DNA of 64,000 bases from Brevibacterium luteolum. Lineage in GTDB: Bacteria > Actinomycetota > Actinomycetes > Actinomycetales > Brevibacteriaceae. The position numbers and the translations under genes were made by a program. The stretch lies in assembly GCF_013004595.1 (NCBI RefSeq), contig NZ_JABEMC010000008.1:1-64000 (forward strand), written 5' to 3'. This document shows, piece after piece, positions 1 through 7,469 of the stretch (within the stretch, counting starts at the first letter, position 1; each line of letters begins with the position of its first letter). The notes under the pieces are model-generated. The model had not been told where the DNA came from. It saw only the letters and a list, made by a program, of their open reading frames with translations, and did no database searches.

Positions 1-73
1 CCGGATCGGCCTGAGCATGGATGACAAGCTCTACGGCACGAGCCTTAAGTTCGTCGGTGTATTTCACTGGCAA
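1..73 (-). CDS. IS3-type transposase OrfA, N-terminal fragment
   Basis: Reading leftward from a TTG at 73 (or GTG at 67) gives about 24 residues including KYTDELKARAVELV, the typical start of the helix-turn-helix OrfA protein of IS3-family elements (compare the KYSPELKERAV type). An AAGGAG ribosome binding site sits eight bases upstream of the TTG. OrfA normally binds the element ends and is fused by frameshifting to the DDE transposase OrfAB. The gene continues beyond the left edge, so nothing can be said about whether the element is intact. The family call rests on this short stretch and on the IS end next to it. Confidence 0.6.
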   Translation of the reverse strand, partial: MPVKYTDELKARAVELVIHAQADP

Positions 74-127
74 GAGAGAATCTCCTTCTTCCAATCTCCC
101 TGCCTCTATTATCCCCGGGGCGATTCA
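1..127 (-). mobile_element. End of an IS3-family insertion sequence, cut by the left edge
   Basis: On the minus strand the element appears to begin at 127 with TGAATCGCCCCGGGG, resembling the TG-starting terminal repeats of IS3-family elements, and about 55 bases later an OrfA-like frame starts and runs off the window. The carboxypeptidase homology on the plus strand begins immediately to the right of this point, which marks the insertion junction. The other end and any target duplication are outside the window, so the exact boundary is inferred. Confidence 0.6.
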
Positions 128-1750
128 AAACCCAGGACGCTTCAAGGGTGGTCACGACCTCGTGGCGGTGCGCATCACCGCCGGTGTTAAGGATCAGCCC
201 ACATACACGGACGGTCAGGAGGGCAAGCCGCGGTTCTTCTTTGGCACTCAGACGCACTCGCGCGAGATTATCACCAGTGAGATGGCCTGGCGCTTCGCTA
301 GCGAGATCATCGGAGGTTACGGCAAGGACGCCCAGATCACCTCTCTTCTCGACTCGACCGAGGTGTGTGTGGCGTTCCAGCACAATGCCGACAGCGTCGA
401 CGTCGTCGAGAAGGCATTCGCCGACGGTGTCGACACGACTCCTGCCGGTGATGGCAATCCGGATTCGCGATCGAAAGCATGGCAGCGCAAGAACCAGAAC
501 GCAACGGGCTTCGAAGACAAGGGCGCCCCGTGGTCGCGCAATCAACCCAGCATCGACCTCAACCGCAACTGGCCCTACCAATGGGGCGGTGCTTAAACGA
601 GCAGCGATCCGGCGAGCATCCTCTACAAGGGATCTGCTCCGGCCTCCGAGCCCGAGGTGGCAGCGCTGAAGAAGCTGCTCGAAGGCCTGTACGGAACCTA
701 CAGCGTCGAAACGTCGACGCCGGCCCCGAAGGACCGGAACGGAACCTACATCCACCTGCACTCGTACTCGAACCTCGTTCTGTACCCGTACGGTTTCGAC
801 AACTCAGCCAAGGTCCCCAACTCGGACGCGCTGAGGGCTGGAGCCTTCCGCCAGTCCCACGGCAATGACTACGCCACCGGCGCACCGGGTGACGTTCTCT
901 ACAACGCTTCCGGCGGGGACTTCGATTGGGTCTACCGCAAGCTCGGAGTGCCGGGATATGTCTACGAGATCGGCACCGGCGAGGAAGGCGGATTCTTCCC
1001 CGGTTTCCAGCGCGCTGACAACTACTGGAAGAAGGTGGGCCCGGCCTCCGCTTCGCTGCCGAGGCCGCGTACGAGCCGTACACCACCTCGCTCGGCGGAG
1101 CCGTCTCCGAGCTCAAGACTGAACGTCAGGACGACGGTTCGATCACCGTGACCGGAACCGCAACAGACGAGGCCTACGGCAATGATGCCAATTCCTCACC
1201 GCGACGTCCGAAGGTCACCGACATCTCCGACGTGGAAGTCGCCGCGGCTGTCGACCGCAACGCGCTCGACGCGGGGGAGAAGACCGGTGCTGATGGGAAG
1301 ACGGTGCCCACGCTGGCGAAGACCGTCAAGTTCGACACCAGCGTGCCGAAGGCAGGGTCCGAGAAAGCGAAGTACGTATTTGCGCGGGCCAAGAACGGCA
1401 GTGGTGAATTCGGCTCATGGCAGGCCGTCTTCGTCGACCCCGCCGGTGACGAGGGCACACCCGAGCCCGAGCCCATCGACACTGAGACCCCGGATCCGGA
1501 CCCGACCGACACACAGTCGCCGAATCCTGAACCGACACCGTCAGATGACAGCAAGAACGACGGCTCAGATGACAACGACAGCGATGGCGGCCGGGATAAT
1601 GACAAACCCTCGCGCGACAACGATGCACGGGGCCGCGACGATCGTTCGTCGCTGCCCCGGGCAGGCACCGGACTCTGACCGCTTGCCGCCGGAGCCGCGC
1701 TGCTTGTCGAAGGTGGACTCGGCGTCTGGTCAACTCGGCGCAGGAGCTGA
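128..1750 (+). pseudogene. M14 zinc carboxypeptidase with LPxTG-like anchor, decayed
   Basis: Remnant of a secreted zinc carboxypeptidase. Seen in order: the HSRE zinc-ligand motif near 256, DLNRNWPYQWGG near 560-590, the third ligand in HLHSYSN near 755, the catalytic-glutamate region YEIGTGEEGG near 965, a C-terminal beta domain, an acidic Pro/Asp linker (1450-1650), then LPRAGTG, a hydrophobic stretch and STRRRS, which is a sortase anchor. Four lesions break it: the IS junction at 127/128 removes the N-terminus, TAA at 594-596 is in frame (homology continues directly after it as TSSDPAS), a frameshift lies between about 1040 and 1049, and TGA at 1676-1678 cuts between the LPxTG-like motif and the membrane segment. 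Both stops and the shift are read directly; the sortase role is inferred. It is unlikely to yield a functional surface enzyme. Confidence 0.8.
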
Positions 1751-1781
1751 CCGCTCTCTGCTGAGGAGCTGAACAGCTGAT

Positions 1782-1829
1782 AAACGGCGGGTGCGGTGTC
1801 GCAATAGGGCGACGTCGCACCCGCCGTTT
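1782..1829. terminator. Bidirectional terminator hairpin
   Basis: Perfect 14-bp inverted repeat: AAACGGCGGGTGCG at 1782-1795 pairs with 1816-1829. The A/T ends give a U-tract on either strand. It lies between the rightward carboxypeptidase remnant and leftward pcp, so it can end transcription from both. Confidence 0.8.
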
Positions 1830-1873
1830 CATGTCATCGATGAGTTACCCGCAGCGAAGCGCGCAGGTGGTGG

Positions 1874-2533
1874 CTACGAGGTTGCGCCGATGTCGGTGCG
1901 AAGATCGCCGTCGCGGACCGAACAGCTCAGCTTTGCAGCACTCACGACTGCGGCATCGATGAGATGTTGTTCGACCGAGGGCGTACCCGTGTCTGAGCCG
2001 GGCTCAGTCGCCGACGGAACGTGGACGAACCCAGTCCGCACGTCCATGCCCGTCGTCTGTGCATGCTCCGCCGCCGCATACGCGACCGCATTGCACACAT
2101 ATGTCCCGGCGGTGTTGGAGAGGCTCGCCGGGATGCCCTCATCCCGGAGCGCCTGGACGATCGCCTTGTTCGGCAGCGTCAGGAAGTGCGCGGCCGGACC
2201 ACCTGCAACGACCGGTTCGTCGATCGGCTGTGCGCCCGAATTGTCGGGGATCGGGGCGTCCATGACGTTGATCGCCACGCGCTCGGGCGTGATCTCGGTC
2301 CGTCCTGCCGCCAGACCCAGACTGATAACCATATGCGGCTGGTGCTCGTCCATGAGCTCGCGGACGCGCGTACAGGCGGCATCGAACTCAACCGGCAGCA
2401 CCTCGGTGACAGCACCGGGGCACTCGCGAGCCACCGCCTCGGCGGCGGCGATCGTCGGGTTTGTCTCATGCTCGCCGAACGGTTCGAAAGCCGTGACGAG
2501 CACACCCTCGTACGGCAATTGGTCGCGTGCCAT
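1874..2533 (-). CDS. pcp: Pyroglutamyl-peptidase I
   Basis: Cytoplasmic cysteine peptidase (family C15) that removes N-terminal pyroglutamate from peptides. The protein is 219 residues, normal for the family. The fold starts at VLVTAFEPFG (11-20). The catalytic triad is visible as Glu80 (AGRTEIT), Cys147 (NTAGTYVCN) and His171 (GFVHVP). The start is taken at the ATG at 2533: it overlaps the accE stop as TGATG and has GGAGG seven bases upstream. A GTG at 2548 in the same frame would add five residues but has less support. Translation is probably coupled to accE, making pcp the third gene of an accD-accE-pcp unit; no biochemical link to carboxylation is known. Confidence 0.93.
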   Translation of the reverse strand: MARDQLPYEGVLVTAFEPFGEHETNPTIAAAEAVARECPGAVTEVLPVEFDAACTRVRELMDEHQPHMVISLGLAAGRTEITPERVAINVMDAPIPDNSGAQPIDEPVVAGGPAAHFLTLPNKAIVQALRDEGIPASLSNTAGTYVCNAVAYAAAEHAQTTGMDVRTGFVHVPSATEPGSDTGTPSVEQHLIDAAVVSAAKLSCSVRDGDLRTDIGATS

Positions 2534-2802
2534 CAGCGCCTCCGCCACGACGGCGGCAGGGGCCGGCGCACTTTGCGCCTCGGATCGGCGAACCCTCCAG
2601 CCTTCTTCACCGGCTCCTCGGCAGCGGCACCGGCAAGCTGACGCACAGCCACAAGTGCTGCCGCCACAGCAGCACGGGCCAGGCGGCGCTCCTCGTCAGC
2701 CGACAGCGTCGTGCTGCCGGCCTGCTTGTCGAAGCTGACCTCGATGCCGTCGAGATCCGTGTCGCTGGCCATGATCGGGTTCTCTGCCTGCTCGTCACTC
2801 AC
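2533..2802 (-). CDS. accE: Acyl-CoA carboxylase epsilon subunit
   Basis: Small 89-residue protein resembling the actinobacterial acyl-CoA carboxylase epsilon subunit, which binds and stimulates the biotinylated alpha / carboxyltransferase beta complex making malonyl- or methylmalonyl-CoA. It has the family layout: a variable acidic N-terminus, an Ala/Leu-rich helix (about 35-60), and a basic C-terminus ending in [16 protein letters not shown], like the WxxP-type tail of known epsilons. The GTG start overlaps the accD stop by four bases (GTGA), as is usual for beta-epsilon pairs. The family is poorly conserved, so the call rests on position and the C-terminal pattern. Confidence 0.8.
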   Translation of the reverse strand: MSDEQAENPIMASDTDLDGIEVSFDKQAGSTTLSADEERRLARAAVAAALVAVRQLAGAAAEEPVKKAGGFADPRRKVRRPLPPSWRRR

Positions 2803-4385
2803 AGCGGGATGTTCCCGTGCTTACGAGCTGGCGGATCGATGTGCTTGTTCTTCAGCGCGCGCAGCCCGCGGATGATCCGCTCGCGGGTCTCGCTCGGCTT
2901 GATGACCGCGTCGATGTAGCCCTCCTCGGCGGCCTTGTATGGATTCAGCAGCGCATCCTCGTAGTCCTGGATGAGCTCATCGCGCAGCGCGTCGACGTCC
3001 TCGCCGGCCTCACCTGCGGCCTTGAGCTTGCGGCGGTAGACGATGTTGGCAGCCCCCTGGGCGCCCATCACGGCGATCTGGGCGCTCGGCCACGCGAGGT
3101 TGAGGTCAGCACCCAGTTGCTTGGAGCCCATGACGCAGTACGCGCCGCCGTAGGCCTTGCGGGTGATGACGGTGATGAGCGGGACGGTCGCCTCACCATA
3201 GGCGTAGATGAGCTTCGCGCCGCGGCGGATGATGCCGCCGAGCTCCTGGTCGGTGCCGGGCAGGAACCCGGGCACGTCGACGAACGTGAGGATCGGGATG
3301 TTGAAGGCATCGCAGAGACGGACGAACCGGGCGGCCTTCTCCGAGGCGTCGATGTCAAGCGTGCCAGCCAGCTGCATCGGCTGGTTGGCGATGACACCGA
3401 CCGTCGTGCCCTCGACGCGTCCGAACCCGGTGCACACATTCGGGGCGAACAGCTCGGAGATCTCCAGGAACTCACCCTCATCGAGCACCCGGGTGACGAC
3501 ATCGAGGATGTCATACGGCTGGGAAGGCGAATCCGGCATCAGCTCATCGAGTGCCAGATCCTCATCATCAACCGTCAGATCGGCCGGGGCATCGAAGTCC
3601 TGGGCATCGTCGAGGTTGTTCTGCGGCAGGAACGACAGCAGATCGCACACGAAGTTCAGCGCATCGGTCTCATCGGCTGCCAGGTAGTGGGCGTTGCCGG
3701 ACACCGAGTTGTGCGTCCGCCCTCCGCCGAGCTCCTCATGGCCGACGTCCTCACCGGTGACGGTCTTGATGACATCCGGCCCGGTGATGTACATGTGGCT
3801 GGTCCCATCGACCATGATCGTGACATCGGTCAGCGCAGGGGAGTAGACCGCACCACCGGCAGACGGGCCCATGATGAGCGAGATCTGCGGGATGACACCA
3901 GACGATGCGACGTTCCATTTGAAGATCTCAGCGAACAGCGCAATCGAGCCCACGCCCTCCTGAATGCGGGCGCCGCCGGAGTCGTTGATGCCGATGATCG
4001 GGCAGCCGAGCTTGAGCGCGAGCTTCTGCACCTTGACGATCTTGCGGCCATTCGCCTCCGCCAGCGACCCGCCGAGGACCGTGAAGTCGTGGGCGAACAC
4101 CGCCACCGTGCGTCCGTCGATCGTGCCGAGACCGCAGACCACCCCATCGCCGTCGGGCCGGTTGTTCTCCATCCCGAACTGCGTGTTGTGGTGGCGGACG
4201 AACTCGTCGATCTCCTGGAACGACCCGTCATCGAGCAGCTGATCGATGCGCTCGCGGGCAGTCTGCTTGCCTCGCTTGTGCTGATTGGCAACGGCACGCT
4301 CATTTCCGGCATGCGCGGCCTGACGACGGGATTCGAACGCGGCGATGCGTTCGGCGGTGGTACGCGGCACAGTGCTTTCGGTCAT
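2799..4385 (-). CDS. accD: Acyl-CoA (propionyl/acetyl) carboxylase beta subunit
   Basis: Carboxyltransferase that moves CO2 from biotin to acetyl- or propionyl-CoA in fatty acid and methylmalonyl-CoA synthesis. It has 528 residues with two crotonase-like halves. The N-terminal half carries GGSLAEANG and [10 protein letters not shown] (135-144) and [11 protein letters not shown]. The C-terminal half carries [10 protein letters not shown] and [10 protein letters not shown], the acyl-CoA and biotin pocket motifs. The start is ATG 4385 ([10 protein letters not shown]); the open frame runs further upstream but into birA and has no homology. TACATT lies six bases before the ATG and there is no Shine-Dalgarno, so a leaderless mRNA is likely. 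Substrate preference (AccD5-like versus AccD6-like) cannot be fixed by eye. The alpha subunit is outside the window. Confidence 0.94.
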   Translation of the reverse strand: MTESTVPRTTAERIAAFESRRQAAHAGNERAVANQHKRGKQTARERIDQLLDDGSFQEIDEFVRHHNTQFGMENNRPDGDGVVCGLGTIDGRTVAVFAHDFTVLGGSLAEANGRKIVKVQKLALKLGCPIIGINDSGGARIQEGVGSIALFAEIFKWNVASSGVIPQISLIMGPSAGGAVYSPALTDVTIMVDGTSHMYITGPDVIKTVTGEDVGHEELGGGRTHNSVSGNAHYLAADETDALNFVCDLLSFLPQNNLDDAQDFDAPADLTVDDEDLALDELMPDSPSQPYDILDVVTRVLDEGEFLEISELFAPNVCTGFGRVEGTTVGVIANQPMQLAGTLDIDASEKAARFVRLCDAFNIPILTFVDVPGFLPGTDQELGGIIRRGAKLIYAYGEATVPLITVITRKAYGGAYCVMGSKQLGADLNLAWPSAQIAVMGAQGAANIVYRRKLKAAGEAGEDVDALRDELIQDYEDALLNPYKAAEEGYIDAVIKPSETRERIIRGLRALKNKHIDPPARKHGNIPL

Positions 4386-4391
4386 GGCACT

Positions 4392-4397
4392 AATGTA
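4392..4397 (-). promoter_or_regulatory. -10 box of accD, leaderless
   Basis: TACATT on the minus strand, followed by AGTGCC and the accD ATG. The six-base gap puts the predicted transcription start at the start codon. Confidence 0.6.
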
Positions 4398-4413
4398 CCG
4401 CCCGCCTCCTGCG

Positions 4414-4442
4414 TTGTGCGAAGCCGCCAAAAGCCATACAGT
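4414..4442 (+). promoter_or_regulatory. birA promoter, leaderless
   Basis: TTGTGC (4414-4419) and TACAGT (4437-4442) are 17 bases apart, and the GTG of birA follows six bases later with no Shine-Dalgarno. The promoter lies within the 63-base gap shared with the divergent accD promoter. Confidence 0.6.
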
Positions 4443-4448
4443 GATCTG

Positions 4449-5297
4449 GTGCACACCGTTCCTTCCCGCCCTTCTTTTGATATCCCTGCCCTGCGATCCG
4501 CGCTCGCCCGCGCCGAGGTCACCGTCCCGCGCATCGAGTGGCCAGCCGCCTGCCCGTCGACCAATGATGCGCTCGTCGAGGCGATCGCCACCGCTCCCGA
4601 GGAGTGGCCTGACTATGCCGTCTACGGCACCGATCATCAGACCGCCGGCCACGGCCGGCTCGGCCGTACCTGGACCGTCCCGGCTGCTGCCAGCCTGACG
4701 TTCTCGACCATCATGCGGGTGCCCGTGGGGTTCGATCTGGCCGGCCTAGGCTGGCTGCCGCTCATCGCCGGCTGGGCCGTCGCCGAGGCCGTGGGAACCG
4801 CCGGTGTCAACGCGCAGGTGAAATGGCCCAATGACGTACTCGTCGACGGGAAGAAGATCTGCGGGATCCTCACCCGCGCCACCCAGCTGCCGAAGACCGA
4901 CGAGGCCGAGATGGCCGTCATCCTCGGCATCGGCATCAACGTCGACATGACCGCAGACGAACTTCCGGTCGAGACTGCCACCTCGCTCACGCTGGCCGGC
5001 GGGTCGATCTCCCGGGAGGTGCTGCTGGCCGAGGTGCTGCGCCGTCTGCACCAGGCGACCCCGTTCCTGCTGGCCTCCTCAACCGCCGAGGCGTTCTCCC
5101 AGTCCGTGGCCGCCGATGAGATCCGCAACCGCATGGCGACCCTCGGCATGGATGTCCGCGCTGAGCTTCCCGGTGACACCCAGGTGCGCGGCCGCGCCGT
5201 CGGTGTCGATGCCGGCGGCAACCTCATCATCGACACCGGCACCGGCCGCGAGGTGGTCAGCGCCGGCGACGTCACCCACCTGAGGCCCAGCCGATGA
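4449..5297 (+). CDS. birA: Biotin-[acetyl-CoA-carboxylase] ligase
   Basis: Activates biotin with ATP and attaches it to the lysine of biotin carboxyl carrier domains, including that of the partner of accD. It has 282 residues and no N-terminal winged helix, so it is a monofunctional (group I) ligase, not a repressor. Visible motifs: STNDALVE (37-44), GHGRLGRTW (68-76; biotinyl-AMP loop, GRGRxGR in most members, here with His as second residue), KWPNDV (125-130) and KICGIL. A small C-terminal domain follows. The start is GTG 4449 because TACAGT lies six bases upstream; the open frame extends far upstream but is antisense to accD. The stop overlaps the cyclase start by four bases (ATGA). Confidence 0.93.
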   Translation: MHTVPSRPSFDIPALRSALARAEVTVPRIEWPAACPSTNDALVEAIATAPEEWPDYAVYGTDHQTAGHGRLGRTWTVPAAASLTFSTIMRVPVGFDLAGLGWLPLIAGWAVAEAVGTAGVNAQVKWPNDVLVDGKKICGILTRATQLPKTDEAEMAVILGIGINVDMTADELPVETATSLTLAGGSISREVLLAEVLRRLHQATPFLLASSTAEAFSQSVAADEIRNRMATLGMDVRAELPGDTQVRGRAVGVDAGGNLIIDTGTGREVVSAGDVTHLRPSR

Positions 5298-6529
5298 GCG
5301 AAACGCCCAACGACGACGAGAACCTCGCCTCTGAGGAACTCGGCGACGAGGCGCTCGACGCTGTCGCCGCAGCTGCCCAGGAGGCCTTCGCCGCCCGCCT
5401 GGCCGGATCCCGGCCGGTACCCGAGACCGTCGACGAATCGATCGTCGACGAGCGTGAGAAGGCCGAGATCGAAGACACGATCTACCACCTGCGCTCAGCC
5501 GCCCAGAAGCTCGAGGAAAGCCTGCTCGGCGGCAAGCGCGTGCTCACCCGCAAAGAGGTCGCCCAGCTCGCCGGCGTCTCCACGGTTGCGGCCCGTAAGT
5601 TCTGGCGCGCCCTCGGTATGTCCCGCGTGCCCGAAGGCCAGACCGCCTTCACCGTTGAGGACGCCAAGGCGCTGCGCGAGATCGCCTCGGTCGTCGATGC
5701 CGGTGTGCTCGATGAGGCGACAGTGCTTTCGCTGGCCCGCGCCATCGGTCAGACGAGCGACCGGCTTGTCGTATGGCAGATGGAGACGCTCGTCGAGTAT
5801 CTGTCCGATACCCGCGGGCTGGAGGAGACGCACGCCCGCCAGCAGGCGATCGAGCTGTTCGAGAGCAGTATCGAGCCGCTCGAACGGGTCCTCGTATACG
5901 CGTGGCGCCGCAATCTCGCCGGCGCACTCGGGCGCATGAACGTCAATGTCGCAGAAGGCCTGGCGATTGAGAACCGGCAGGGCTGGTACGACTCCCAGAT
6001 GCCGCTGGCCCGCGCCGTCGGCTTCGTCGACCTCGTCTCCTACACCCGTCTGTCCCAGCGGCTGGAGCCCAAGCAGCTGGCTTTCCTCGTCAAGCGCTTC
6101 CAGGACATCGTCTTCAACGTCGTGGCCACCGGCAACGGCCGGGTCATCAAGACCGTCGGCGATGAGGTCTTCTTCGTCGCCGAGACCCCGCAGGCCGGTG
6201 CGGAGATCGCGCTGACGATCCGGGACCTCATCATCGACGACAAAGAGTTGCCTCAGGCCCGCCTCGGCCTCGCGTGGGGGCGCGTGCTCTCACGGCTCGG
6301 CGATGTCTTCGGCTCGACGGTCAACCTCGCCGCGCGTCTCACCGCGATCGGCGAGCCCGGAACCGTCGCAACCGACTGGGAAACCGCCCGCATCCTCGAA
6401 CGCTCAGGGGAGTACGTCTTCTCCAACCGCCAGACCATCACCCTGCAGGGCCTCGGTGAGATCTCGATGTTCCAAATGGACCGCGGCACCGCCGAAAGCC
6501 TCGACCTGTCGATGGATGGGGACGAGTAG
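5294..6529 (+). CDS. Class III adenylate cyclase with N-terminal regulatory domain
   Basis: Predicted soluble cyclase making cAMP from ATP. It has 411 residues. Residues 1-60 are acidic and low-complexity, and 84-130 look like a MerR-type helix-turn-helix (LTRKEVAQLAGVSTVAARKFW). Residues 130-225 resemble the autoinhibitory N-terminal domain of the mycobacterial pH-sensing cyclase Rv1264. The catalytic domain runs from 240 to 400. Metal-binding Asp246 (FVDLVSY) and Asp290 (KTVGDEVFF), and the transition-state Asn344 and Arg348 (STVNLAARL), are all present, so activity is likely. No membrane segment is seen. Translation is coupled to birA by an ATGA overlap. The signal it senses is unknown. 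Confidence 0.88.
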   Translation: MSETPNDDENLASEELGDEALDAVAAAAQEAFAARLAGSRPVPETVDESIVDEREKAEIEDTIYHLRSAAQKLEESLLGGKRVLTRKEVAQLAGVSTVAARKFWRALGMSRVPEGQTAFTVEDAKALREIASVVDAGVLDEATVLSLARAIGQTSDRLVVWQMETLVEYLSDTRGLEETHARQQAIELFESSIEPLERVLVYAWRRNLAGALGRMNVNVAEGLAIENRQGWYDSQMPLARAVGFVDLVSYTRLSQRLEPKQLAFLVKRFQDIVFNVVATGNGRVIKTVGDEVFFVAETPQAGAEIALTIRDLIIDDKELPQARLGLAWGRVLSRLGDVFGSTVNLAARLTAIGEPGTVATDWETARILERSGEYVFSNRQTITLQGLGEISMFQMDRGTAESLDLSMDGDE

Positions 6530-6790
6530 CAGCTCATCAGTGGCTGTGAAGGACGTCTGAGTCTGCGTTGATCCTCCGAACGGGGCGACGCTTGATTCGC
6601 TCCCATGTCTTTCTGCTGGCGTTCTGGAAGCGGACCCGAAAGGTTTCAGTCGCGCCGAGATTGCCGTCGGGGAACTGAATGACCACCTGAAGTTCTGCAG
6701 GTGGCGTGATGGCGGGACAGGAGTCGGGTGCAGAAGCTAGCCCACCGCAGAGCTAAGGCGTGCTCGTCGCACGGGTGCTACACTTGAGTC
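6530..6790. other. Intergenic region between the cyclase and vapBC
   Basis: 261 bases with no convincing gene. One frame stays open for about 58 codons (6555-6730) but has no recognisable start or family resemblance. The only clear signals are the vapB promoter elements at its right end. Confidence 0.5.
6759..6784 (+). promoter_or_regulatory. vapBC promoter and possible operator
   Basis: CGTGC-TCGTC-GCACG (6759-6773) is a five-base inverted repeat just before TACACT (6779-6784). The ATG of the antitoxin starts six bases later without a Shine-Dalgarno, so a leaderless mRNA is likely. Type II antitoxins usually bind repeats at this position, so the repeat is a candidate autoregulatory site. 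Confidence 0.5.
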
Positions 6791-7072
6791 ATGAGTGTTG
6801 CCCAGCCCGAATCCGAAAGCCTGTCTCAGCGCGAACTGCGAAATGAGTCAAGTCGTGTCCTGCGCGAAGTGAGCGAAGGTCACTCCTTCGTGCTGACAAA
6901 TCGCGGAGTCCCGGTCGGTCGCGTCATCCCTTTGGATGCGCCTGCGCCCGGACTTGAGATCACCCGTCCTGCCAAGCGCATCGGCGGCTGGTCGGACCTC
7001 AGTATCAAGCGCAGGCGCAGCGAACGATCTGTGCAGAAGCTCATCGATGAGCAGCGTGAGGATCGGGTGTGA
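6791..7072 (+). CDS. vapB: Type II antitoxin, Phd/YefM-like (VapB)
   Basis: A 93-residue antitoxin expected to bind DNA with its N-terminal Phd/YefM fold and to neutralise the adjacent PIN toxin with its C-terminus. The N-terminal half has the family pattern SQRELRNESSRVLREVSEGHSFVLTN followed by a hydrophobic strand (GVPVGRVIPL). The C-terminal third is basic and probably disordered when free (KRRRSERSVQKL). It overlaps vapC by four bases (GTGA), the normal antitoxin-first order. Whether the pair is active is unknown, but both genes look intact. Confidence 0.88.
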   Translation: MSVAQPESESLSQRELRNESSRVLREVSEGHSFVLTNRGVPVGRVIPLDAPAPGLEITRPAKRIGGWSDLSIKRRRSERSVQKLIDEQREDRV

Positions 7073-7464
7073 ATGCCAGAGTCGTCTACGTTGATACCTC
7101 CGCGCTGGCAGCACTCCTGAAGCCTGAGCCGCAAAGCGAATCTTTGGAGCGCTGGCTCGACGACACTTCGGCGACGCTGGTCTCCAGCATCCTGCTTGAG
7201 ACTGAGCTCCGTCGCGTCGCCGTCCGCGACGGGCTGAGCCAAACTGATGTGACAGCGCTGCTCGACGGAGTGGCTCTCGCTTCGCTCGACCGGGCAGTCT
7301 TTCGCAACGCTGGGTTCCTGCCGATGGAGATGCTGCGGACTCTTGACGCGCTGCATCTTGAGGCCGCTATTCGCCTCGATGCCGACGCCATCCTGACGTA
7401 CGATCATCGTCTCGCGCAGGCGGCCGAATCCGCTGGACTGACAGTCATCGCGCCCGGCCGCTGA
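7069..7464 (+). CDS. vapC: PIN-domain ribonuclease toxin VapC
   Basis: A 131-residue PIN-domain protein. VapC toxins cut tRNA or rRNA at specific sites and stop growth when the antitoxin is degraded. The acidic metal-binding residues are in place: Asp in VVYVDTSAL (residue 8), Glu in LLETELRR (about 43), Asp in RTLDALHLEAA (about 90) and Asp in ILTYDHRLAQAA (about 108). It starts with GTG inside the antitoxin stop. Its stop lies five bases from the convergent parC stop, with no obvious terminator between. The target RNA cannot be inferred. Confidence 0.9.
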   Translation: MNARVVYVDTSALAALLKPEPQSESLERWLDDTSATLVSSILLETELRRVAVRDGLSQTDVTALLDGVALASLDRAVFRNAGFLPMEMLRTLDALHLEAAIRLDADAILTYDHRLAQAAESAGLTVIAPGR

Positions 7465-7469
7465 GCCGC

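Noticed and set aside
2817..4448. N-terminal extension of birA by more than 500 residues
   Set aside because: Antisense to accD; birA homology starts after 4449, where a promoter box is present.
4386..4652. N-terminal extension of accD upstream of 4385
   Set aside because: It overlaps birA and lacks homology; TACATT six bases before 4385 sets the start.
6555..6730. A 58-codon open stretch before vapB
   Set aside because: No start codon or ribosome site and no family resemblance; treated as non-coding.
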